A DNA stretch of 5,086 nt, taken from assembly GCA_017998555.1 (NCBI GenBank), contig JAGOCU010000190.1, forward strand, positions 1-5,086. The letters run 5' to 3'. This document shows, piece by piece, positions 1 through 5,086 of this stretch. Every line of letters begins with the position of its first letter. Position 1 is the first letter of the stretch. Source of the DNA: Thermoflexales bacterium. Lineage in GTDB: Bacteria > Chloroflexota > Anaerolineae > J036 > Brachytrichaceae. Position numbers and translations under genes: made by a program. The notes under the pieces are model-generated. The model was not told the DNA's origin, made no database searches, and saw only the letters and a program-made list of their open reading frames with translations.

Positions 1-1347
1 GGCGATCTTCACGTCCAGACCCAGCGACCAGTTCTCGACGTAGTACACGTCGAGCAGGCAGGTCTCGTCAAAGCTCAGCTCGCTGCGCCCGCTGATCTGC
101 GACAAGCCGGTGATGCCTGGCATCACTTGCTGGCGTTCGCGCTGCCAGTCTTTGTAGTTTTCAATCTCGCTGGGCAGATGCGGCCGCGGGCCAACCACGC
201 TCATATCGCCCTTCAGCACATTCCAAAACTGCAGCGACTCATCAATGCTGTAACGACGAATGAAGGTGCCCACCCGGGTCCGGCGCGGGTCGGCCTTCAT
301 CTTGAACAGCGGCCCGTCGACCTCGTTGGTCTTGAGCAGCTTTTCCTTCTCCTCGTCGGCGCCGATGCGCATCGAGCGCAGCTTGTAGAGCCGGAAGGGC
401 CGCCCGTTCTTGCCCACCCGCACATGCGAATACACGGGCGACCCCGGCGACTCCAGCCGGATGAGGAGCATGAAGAGCAGCACGATGGGCGCTGAGATCA
501 ACAGCGCGGCGCTGGCAAAGACGATGTCGAAGGCGCGTTTGACCAGGAGTTGCCAGGTCGACGGACTGGCGTCCTTGGCGCTGATCAGCGGAATTCCGCC
601 GAAGTCGTTGACGTCGATCTGCGACAGGTTGATCTGCAGCAGCGACGGCGCGACCCGGGCGCGCACCCGACGGGCGTGGCACAGCCGGACCAGGTCCAGG
701 ATCGTCGGCTGGGACGACCAGGGCAGGGTGATGACGACCTCGTCAACCTGTTGCTCGCGCAGGATCGTGGCGATGTTCGACACCGGCCCCAGGGCCGTAA
801 AGCGCCCGATGTCGGTCGTGCCCGTAACGGGGTCATCGTCGACGAAGCCGATGCAGCGGTAGCCCAGCTCGGGCCGGGCGACGATGGTTCGCATCACCGA
901 GCGGCCCATTTCCCCGGCGCCGACGATGAGGACGTTTGAGCTTCCAATGCCGCGCCGGCGCAGGCGGGCCTCGATGAGCCCCACAATCCAACGTGTCAGG
1001 CCCATCAGCGCCACGGCAAGGATGGCGGCCTGGCCGATCATCAGGCGCGAATACACCAGGGGGCGGGTGGCAAAGATCACCGCCCACACAACCACCACGA
1101 CCTTGGCCGTGGCGTTGCTGACCGACGCCATCTGCTCGAACCACGAACGCCGGCGATACACGCCATCGACCCGGAACATGATCAGGTAGGCGAGGTTGAA
1201 CAGAATGATGACGGGAATGTAGTCGTCAAACCCCGCCGGGTAACCCACCGGGGCGATCAACTCGACCTGGTAGCGCAACAGGTAGCTGAGCACGAAGCTC
1301 AGGTTGACCAGGAGGCCGTCCAGCAGGAAAACAGGGAGTCGACGCAT
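1..1347 (-). CDS. Polyprenyl-phosphate sugar-1-phosphate transferase, C-terminus cut by window edge
   Basis: I translated this frame by hand: 449 codons run without a stop from ATG at 1347 to base 1. The protein is an integral membrane enzyme that moves a sugar-1-phosphate from a nucleotide sugar to undecaprenyl phosphate, the first step of exopolysaccharide or O-antigen-like repeat synthesis. The N-terminal part has about four hydrophobic helices (near residues 5-24, 44-60, 82-98, 102-121). A Rossmann-like domain follows, with GAGEMG at 143-148 and a VDDDP turn at 169-173. A further hydrophobic segment (275-296) opens the catalytic domain. That domain shows RVGKNGRPF (310-318), YKLRSM (321-326), the catalytic-type Asp-Glu pair D369-E370 in the SIDE motif, GDMSVVGPRP (380-389) and PGITGLSQISGRS (410-422). 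This order is that of the WcaJ/CpsE-type family, usually 450-480 residues, so only about 15-20 residues should be missing. The start suits the first helix, but no Shine-Dalgarno is visible. The gene lies 34 bases after the GNAT-like gene. The sugar transferred cannot be told from sequence. Confidence 0.93.
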   Translation of the reverse strand, partial: MRRLPVFLLDGLLVNLSFVLSYLLRYQVELIAPVGYPAGFDDYIPVIILFNLAYLIMFRVDGVYRRRSWFEQMASVSNATAKVVVVVWAVIFATRPLVYSRLMIGQAAILAVALMGLTRWIVGLIEARLRRRGIGSSNVLIVGAGEMGRSVMRTIVARPELGYRCIGFVDDDPVTGTTDIGRFTALGPVSNIATILREQQVDEVVITLPWSSQPTILDLVRLCHARRVRARVAPSLLQINLSQIDVNDFGGIPLISAKDASPSTWQLLVKRAFDIVFASAALLISAPIVLLFMLLIRLESPGSPVYSHVRVGKNGRPFRLYKLRSMRIGADEEKEKLLKTNEVDGPLFKMKADPRRTRVGTFIRRYSIDESLQFWNVLKGDMSVVGPRPHLPSEIENYKDWQRERQQVMPGITGLSQISGRSELSFDETCLLDVYYVENWSLGLDVKIA

Positions 1348-1351
1348 AGGC

Positions 1352-1376
1352 GCAGCGAAACTTGCGACCGCGCTGC
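1352..1376 (-). other. Small hairpin in the gap before the sugar transferase
   Basis: In the 34-base gap between the GNAT-like stop and the sugar transferase ATG, the transcript contains GCAGCG (1376-1371) and its perfect complement CGCTGC (1357-1352), separated by 13 bases. The stem ends 4 bases before the start codon and would cover the place where a ribosome binding site should be. No U-run follows, so it is not a standard intrinsic terminator. A 6-bp stem in GC-rich DNA can arise by chance, so any regulatory role is inference. Confidence 0.3.
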
Positions 1377-1381
1377 CCGGG

Positions 1382-2539
1382 CTAGATCGCAAGGTCGTAC
1401 ATGCGATAGGTTCGGTAGACGTGCCCGCCGCCATATGCGGCGATGCGATTCATGGATTCGTTCGTTTCCAGAATCCAGCCGAATTCACCCCCGATGTAAC
1501 CGCGCTTCTCGATGACCTTGATGGTCTCGGCGATCAGAATGGCGTCGATGCCGCTCATTCGGTGCGAGGCCAGCACGCCCAGCAGCACAAAGCGCACGGC
1601 GTTGACGTTCTTGCGGCGATACCACAGGAACTTGAGCAGGGTCAGGATTTCGGGCGTCTTTGGATTGGGGTAGGCCATCCGCAGCGGGCGGTTGACGTTG
1701 GGCAGGGTGACCGAGACCGCGATCGGTTTGCCGTCGGACTCGGCCACCAGGATCAAGTCCGAATCGGCGAACTGCTTCAGGCCAGCGACGGTGTGATTGA
1801 CCTCATGATCGGTCATCGGCACATGGCCCCAGTTGTCCTTCCACGCGCCCTGCTCGCCGGCATAGACCAGCTTGAGCACGTCGATCTCGTGCTGCAGGTT
1901 CTTCAGATTCGCGGCCCGGATCGTGAACTTCCCGCGCTTGCGGGCCATCTCGACCACCCGCGCGAAACGGCCCGAAGTGCCCTCTTTGGCCGCGCTGAGC
2001 GGGTTCCAATAGGCCCACAGGTCCATCGCCTTGACAAAGCCACAGCCTTCCACCAGTTGTTGGTAGTAGCGCGGGTTGTAGGGCATGAGGACCACCGGCT
2101 CGCCGTCAAAGCCATCCACCAGCAGCCCGCACTCTTCGTTCAGGCTGAGGGTGGCCGGCCCGCGCAATTTGGTCAGCCCGCGGGCCGCGCACCAGGCCTT
2201 GGCGGTGTCGAACAACGCGGCCGCGACGGTGGGATCGTCGACGCACTCAAAGCCGCCGTAGAAGCCGATCTTCTCGTTGTGGAACTCGTTGTGCCGGCGG
2301 TTTTCGATCGCGGCGATCGTGCCCACAATCACGCCGCCGCGCCGGGCGATGAACATCGCTGCGTCCGAGTGCTCAAAGAAGGGATTCTTGCGCTTGTCCC
2401 AGAACGCCACCCGCTCGCTGATCAGCGGCGGCACCCAATACGGGTCGCCTTTGTAGATCTCCCACTGAAAGTGGATAAAGGCGAGCCGGTCCGCCGGGGT
2501 CTGGCACTCGGTGACGTTGATCGCGTCTGTGTTGGGCAT
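1382..2539 (-). CDS. Uncharacterised GNAT-fold acyltransferase-like protein, probably two GNAT-like halves
   Basis: This is a soluble protein of 385 residues with no signal peptide or membrane helix. I recognise the general type (proteins usually labelled GNAT family N-acetyltransferase or hypothetical) but know no substrate. The first half carries GGVIVGTIAAIENRR (68-82), a GFYGGFE turn (92-98), RGPATLSLNEECGLLVDGFD (126-145) and a PYNPRYY motif (153-159), then a GF-KA-D segment (167-173). The second half has a hydrophobic strand ILVAESDGKPIAVSV (263-277), and S325-H-R-M-S-G-I-D332, which resembles a degenerate acetyl-CoA pyrophosphate-binding Q/R-x-x-G-x-G/A loop. The end, WILETN (355-360) followed by a YGGGHVYRTYRMY tail (369-381), is typical of GNAT C-termini. 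The ATG at 2539 lies 19 bases after the transporter stop and 7 bases after a TACAAT element. No strong Shine-Dalgarno is present: a weak AAGAAG lies about 14 bases away. The fold is fairly secure; enzymatic activity and substrate are unknown. Confidence 0.87.
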   Translation of the reverse strand: MPNTDAINVTECQTPADRLAFIHFQWEIYKGDPYWVPPLISERVAFWDKRKNPFFEHSDAAMFIARRGGVIVGTIAAIENRRHNEFHNEKIGFYGGFECVDDPTVAAALFDTAKAWCAARGLTKLRGPATLSLNEECGLLVDGFDGEPVVLMPYNPRYYQQLVEGCGFVKAMDLWAYWNPLSAAKEGTSGRFARVVEMARKRGKFTIRAANLKNLQHEIDVLKLVYAGEQGAWKDNWGHVPMTDHEVNHTVAGLKQFADSDLILVAESDGKPIAVSVTLPNVNRPLRMAYPNPKTPEILTLLKFLWYRRKNVNAVRFVLLGVLASHRMSGIDAILIAETIKVIEKRGYIGGEFGWILETNESMNRIAAYGGGHVYRTYRMYDLAI

Positions 2540-2541
2540 GC

Positions 2542-2555
2542 TGGGAATTGTAGTC
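2542..2555 (-). promoter_or_regulatory. Possible leaderless-type -10 element before the GNAT-like gene
   Basis: On the coding strand, TACAAT (2552-2547) differs from TATAAT at one position and stands 7 bases before the ATG at 2539. Transcription from it would begin at or next to the start codon. No -35 hexamer is visible at the usual distance. The surrounding 14 bases, GACTACAATTCCCA, match the block before the threonine ammonia-lyase gene at 12 of 14 positions. The element sits inside a 19-base gap, so it would be an internal promoter of the cluster. This is inferred from sequence alone. Confidence 0.38.
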
Positions 2556-2558
2556 TTC

Positions 2559-3818
2559 TTAGCGCGCGGGGGCCGGAGCGGTCGGACGCTCGATATGCAG
2601 CCGGGTGATCAGCAGCGCCACGGCCAGGGCGACGCCGCTCAGGAGCATGGCCAGGGCGATCGGCGCGCCGGGCGCGACCTGCTCAAAGAGCTGCCCGCCG
2701 ACGAGCGGGCCGAGCACGCTGCCCAGCGAGGCCGCTGACTGATTGGTCCCCAGAATTTGGCCGCGGCGGTCGGCCGGCGCGGCGTAGGTCTGCAGGGCGG
2801 CCAGGTTTGGCAGGGTCATCCCGGTGCCGAAGGCGAGCAGGGGGGCGGCCGCCGGCAGCATGAGGGCCACCGGGAAGGCGACCAGCAGGCCAAAAAAGGC
2901 CGTGCGCGACGCGAGGCCGGCGACCAGCATCGATTTCTCGCCAAAGCGTTTCACCAGCGGGCCGATCATGCGCAACTGCACAACGATCCCGCATAAGCCA
3001 ACGAAGGCGAGCACGTAGCTGACGATCTCCGAGACATGGGCGCTCGATTCGGCTGGGAAGACGACCTTCTGCGCCCACAGCACGTAGACGGTCTGGAAGC
3101 TGAAGAACGAGAACTGGGCGAAGAAGGCGACGACGAGCAGGATGGCGACCGCCGGCACCCGGATCAGGCTGAAGAAGCCGCCACCCGTCTTGGCTCGGGC
3201 GGCCTGGGCCAGGGCGCGCTTCTCCGGATTGAGCGATTCCTTGAGCAGGAAGGTCGTCAGCACGATGGTGGCCAGACCGATCGTCGCGCCGACCAGATAG
3301 GCCGCCCGCGGGCCAAATCGCCCGGCGACAAAGCCGCCCAGGGCCGGGCCGATCGACAGGCCGAGCGAGAAGGCCAGGGCGGTCGTGCCCAGGCGTTTGG
3401 CCCGCTCGCGCGGCTCGGTGATATCGCTGATATAGGCCTGGGCGGTCGAGAAGTTGCCGGCGGTGATGCCGTCCAGCATGCGGGCGAGGTAGACGACCCA
3501 GATGCTCGGGGCAAAGGCGATGACCACGTAACTCAGGAGCGAGCCCAATTGGGAGATGATCAGGATGGGCCGCCGGCCATATCGATCACTCAGCCGGCCC
3601 AGGATGGGCCCGACGATGAACGACATGGCGAAGTAGGCGGCCTGCACACCGGTGATCTGGGCCGCGGTCGCGGCCAGCTCATCCTTGGCGTAGAGCGGAA
3701 AGACGGGCAGGGTGATGGCGAAGCCGAGGGCGTCGACAAAGGCCACCAGCCCGATCAAGGCGACCGGCGATTTGAGCCGCGACAGCACTGCGTTCAAGAT
3801 GGGGGTCACACCGGCCAC
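2559..3818 (-). CDS. MFS transporter, 12-helix drug:H+ antiporter type
   Basis: This inner-membrane protein of 419 residues belongs to the major facilitator superfamily and resembles the TetA/Bcr-like exporters that use the proton gradient. About 12 hydrophobic helices can be traced, with a cytoplasmic loop near 193-221 between the two halves. Motif A is clear after helix 2, GRLSDRYGRR (74-83). A motif B-like RMLDG lies in helix 4 (113-117). The antiporter signature motif C, GLSIGPALGG (153-162), is in helix 5. A second GPLVGG (370-375) appears in the C-terminal half. The tail is Pro/Ala-rich. The start is GTG at 3818, supported by GAGGG at 3832-3828 with a 9-base spacer. GTG at 3809 (codon 4) is the alternative and would form a GTGA start/stop overlap. 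The 13-base overlap with the threonine ammonia-lyase gene implies co-transcription and translational coupling. The substrate is unknown: drug efflux is the family's usual role, while export of an amino acid or metabolite linked to the lyase is only suggested by context. Confidence 0.9.
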   Translation of the reverse strand: MAGVTPILNAVLSRLKSPVALIGLVAFVDALGFAITLPVFPLYAKDELAATAAQITGVQAAYFAMSFIVGPILGRLSDRYGRRPILIISQLGSLLSYVVIAFAPSIWVVYLARMLDGITAGNFSTAQAYISDITEPRERAKRLGTTALAFSLGLSIGPALGGFVAGRFGPRAAYLVGATIGLATIVLTTFLLKESLNPEKRALAQAARAKTGGGFFSLIRVPAVAILLVVAFFAQFSFFSFQTVYVLWAQKVVFPAESSAHVSEIVSYVLAFVGLCGIVVQLRMIGPLVKRFGEKSMLVAGLASRTAFFGLLVAFPVALMLPAAAPLLAFGTGMTLPNLAALQTYAAPADRRGQILGTNQSAASLGSVLGPLVGGQLFEQVAPGAPIALAMLLSGVALAVALLITRLHIERPTAPAPAR

Positions 3819-5038
3819 TGGCCAGGGCCCTCGCGATCGACGTTGTAGCCGACCCGGGCGAGATGGGCGATCACGGCCTGGCCATGGTCCTCATCCCGCA
3901 CTTCCAGCAACAGTTCGATCCCGACCTTGCTCAGCGGCGCGAGCCAGAACGCGCGGCGGTGGAAGACCTCGATGACATTGGCCCCGGCCTCGGCCACGTG
4001 CGCGATCAGCGGGCCCAGGTTGCCCGGCGCGTCGTTGACGGTGGTCTTGAGGAGTTGATAACGGCCCTGTTTGACCATCACCTGCTCGAGCACACGCGAG
4101 AGCAGGTTGACATCGATGTTGCCGCCGCACAACGGCGCGACAACGATCTCGTTTGGCTTGACGTTGACCTTGCCGGCCAGCAGCGCGGCGAGCCCGGCCG
4201 CGCCGGCGCCTTCGACCACCAGGCGCAGGTTCTGCACGCAATGCGAGATGGCCCGGGCGATCTCATCCTCTTCGACCTCGACCACATCGTCGACCAGGCG
4301 CTGGATGATCGGCAGGGTGATGTCGCCCGGGCGTTTGACGGCGATGCCGTCCGCGATGGTGCGCGCGGCGGAGATGGCGACCGGTTCGCCGGCGGCCAGC
4401 GAAGGTTTGACGGCCGAGCAGCCGGCCGCCTGCACGCCGATGATGCGGACTTTCGGCAGCAATTCGCGCACGGCGATGGCGATCCCGCTGATCAACCCAC
4501 CGCCGCCGATCGGGACGACGATGACATCGGGCTGGCGCAGCGCATCGACGATCTCGATCCCGATGGTGCCCTGGCCGGCGATGACGTGTTCATCGTTGAA
4601 GGCGTGGACGTAGATCAGATCGCGCTCCTGCTGGATTTCGCGGGCGCGCACGCCGGCATCGTCGAAGGTGGCGCCGTGCAGGACGACCTCCGCCCCAAAA
4701 CGGCGGGTGGCCACGACCTTGGTGAGCGGCGCGCGCTCGGGCATGACGATCGTAGCCCCGATCCCAAAGATCTGAGCGGCCAGCGCGACCCCCTGGGCGT
4801 GGTTGCCGGCCGAGTGGGCGATCACCCCGCGGGCGCGTTCCTCGGGCGACAGGCAACTGATCTTGTTGTAGGCCCCGCGCACTTTGAACGAGCCGCTGCG
4901 CTGGGTGCATTCGGCTTTGACGAAGGCGCGCGCCCCGAGCTGACGTGACAGCAGTTCGTCGGGCAGGATCGGGGTGGCGGTCAAAACGTCGTGCAGGCGC
5001 ACCCGGGCGGCATGGATGTCAGCAAATGTCACGCTCAT
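3806..5038 (-). CDS. ilvA: Threonine ammonia-lyase (threonine dehydratase) with C-terminal ACT domain
   Basis: This cytoplasmic PLP enzyme of 410 residues should deaminate L-threonine to 2-oxobutyrate and ammonia, the entry to isoleucine synthesis or a catabolic step. The PLP lysine is K52 in SGSFKVRGA (48-56); the residue before GSFK is Ser where Thr is usual. SAGNHAQG (76-83) is the substrate/cofactor loop, and GGGGL (178-182) binds the PLP phosphate. The lyase domain runs to about 320. A single ACT-like domain follows (about 327-402), with DAPGNLGPL (336-344), GANVIEVFHRRA (352-363) and a final GYNV (397-400). This matches the medium-length single-ACT form, not the roughly 510-residue E. 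coli IlvA with two ACT-like units. An allosteric amino acid is therefore likely, but its identity cannot be read. TdcB-type catabolic naming is possible; serine deamination is a common side activity. ATG 5038 is the only plausible start, because an in-frame TAG lies at 5053-5051. No Shine-Dalgarno precedes it. Confidence 0.94.
   Translation of the reverse strand: MSVTFADIHAARVRLHDVLTATPILPDELLSRQLGARAFVKAECTQRSGSFKVRGAYNKISCLSPEERARGVIAHSAGNHAQGVALAAQIFGIGATIVMPERAPLTKVVATRRFGAEVVLHGATFDDAGVRAREIQQERDLIYVHAFNDEHVIAGQGTIGIEIVDALRQPDVIVVPIGGGGLISGIAIAVRELLPKVRIIGVQAAGCSAVKPSLAAGEPVAISAARTIADGIAVKRPGDITLPIIQRLVDDVVEVEEDEIARAISHCVQNLRLVVEGAGAAGLAALLAGKVNVKPNEIVVAPLCGGNIDVNLLSRVLEQVMVKQGRYQLLKTTVNDAPGNLGPLIAHVAEAGANVIEVFHRRAFWLAPLSKVGIELLLEVRDEDHGQAVIAHLARVGYNVDREGPGQWPV
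3828..3832 (-). promoter_or_regulatory. Shine-Dalgarno GAGGG for the MFS transporter GTG start
   Basis: GAGGG lies inside the last codons of the threonine ammonia-lyase gene, 9 bases before GTG 3818. From GTG 3809 the spacing would be 18 bases, too long. This favours the longer N-terminus and supports coupled translation of the two genes. It is the best Shine-Dalgarno match among the four starts in the window. Confidence 0.55.
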
Positions 5039-5042
5039 GGCG

Positions 5043-5056
5043 TGGGCATTCTAGTC
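5043..5056 (-). promoter_or_regulatory. Possible leaderless-type -10 element before threonine ammonia-lyase
   Basis: Coding-strand TAGAAT (5053-5048) has one mismatch to TATAAT and lies 9 bases before the ATG at 5038. Transcription would then start about 2-4 bases before the ATG, which fits the absence of a Shine-Dalgarno. No -35 hexamer is seen; the expected place is within the C-rich heptad repeat. The 14-base context GACTAGAATGCCCA matches the block before the GNAT-like gene at 12 positions. It would be the first promoter of the cluster within this window. Confidence 0.42.
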
Positions 5057-5061
5057 GTTTT

Positions 5062-5086
5062 GGGGCTGGGGGCTGGGGGATAGGGG
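5062..5086 (+). repeat. G-rich heptad repeat with G-quadruplex potential, continuing off the window
   Basis: The plus strand reads as heptads GGGGCTG, GGGGCTG, GGGGATA and then GGGG at the window edge. On the coding strand this is CCCCTAT, CCCCCAG, CCCCCAG, followed by CCCCAAA. There are four G-runs of at least four bases with loops of 2-3 bases, which meets the usual G-quadruplex pattern. It lies just upstream of the putative lyase promoter, with the G-rich strand as template for that gene. It resembles in style the short tandem heptamers known between genes in cyanobacteria and some other bacteria. Its full length is not visible. Confidence 0.6.

Noticed and set aside
242..682. A 146-codon minus-strand ORF within the left part
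   Set aside because: It is out of frame with the sugar transferase, whose frame is open through the whole region and carries all catalytic motifs.
1..1347. Possible fusion of a separate Rossmann (nucleotide-binding) protein to a sugar transferase
   Set aside because: Helices, Rossmann-like domain and catalytic domain in this order are the normal architecture of the WcaJ/CpsE-type family.
2540..2558. Possible terminator between the transporter and the GNAT-like gene
   Set aside because: The gap is 19 bases with no inverted repeat and no U-run. It is better explained by the -10-like element.
1304..2608. A 434-codon plus-strand ORF, longer than the GNAT-like gene it covers
   Set aside because: It is antisense to a gene with clear family motifs. 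Its translation is rich in Asp, Arg, Gln, Gly and His without coherent domains, as expected from the GC-biased third positions of the real gene.
3036..3848. A 270-codon plus-strand ORF opposite the MFS transporter
   Set aside because: It is extremely rich in Gly, Gln, Asp and Arg, the usual antisense image of hydrophobic helices in GC-rich DNA.
3863..4948. A 361-codon plus-strand ORF opposite threonine ammonia-lyase
   Set aside because: It is a shadow of a well-supported enzyme gene. The translation is a low-complexity Asp/Gly/Arg/Gln mix with no fold pattern, and there is no ribosome site.

Overview
This is a compact, GC-rich bacterial window. Four genes all lie on the minus strand, so they are transcribed from right to left. 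Almost every base is coding: the two internal gaps are 19 and 34 bases, one junction is an overlap, and the only other non-coding stretch is about 48 bases at the right edge. No rRNA, tRNA, CRISPR array, transposase or phage gene is visible. High GC, strongly GC-biased third codon positions and long antisense ORFs fit a high-GC chromosome. The mix of genes, with an uncharacterised two-domain GNAT-like protein beside a polyprenyl sugar transferase, makes me think of Chloroflexota. That is an impression from protein style and is not demonstrated here.

From right to left in transcription order, the layout is as follows. At 5062-5086 there is a G-rich heptad repeat on the plus strand (CCCCNNN on the coding strand), which runs off the window. 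It is followed by a -10-like TAGAAT only 9 bases before the first start codon. Next come threonine ammonia-lyase with a C-terminal ACT domain (5038-3806), a 12-helix drug-antiporter-type MFS transporter (3818-2559, GTG start, overlapping the lyase by 13 bases), an uncharacterised GNAT-like protein of 385 residues (2539-1382), and an undecaprenyl-phosphate sugar-1-phosphate transferase (1347 to the left edge, lacking only its last residues).

The lyase and transporter are very likely co-transcribed and translationally coupled. The GNAT-like gene could be read through from them, but it also has its own -10-like element, TACAAT, 7 bases before its ATG. That element sits in a 14-base block that matches the block before the lyase at 12 positions. 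If these elements are real promoters, both genes would have leaderless or nearly leaderless transcripts. The sugar transferase follows with no evident promoter or ribosome binding site and probably depends on read-through.

The lyase (amino acid deamination) and the sugar transferase (first step of exopolysaccharide or glycan assembly) share no obvious pathway. The grouping is probably loose and not one dedicated system. I found no clear undescribed system. The points most worth checking are the paired leaderless-type promoters, the heptad/G-quadruplex repeat, and the function of the GNAT-like protein.
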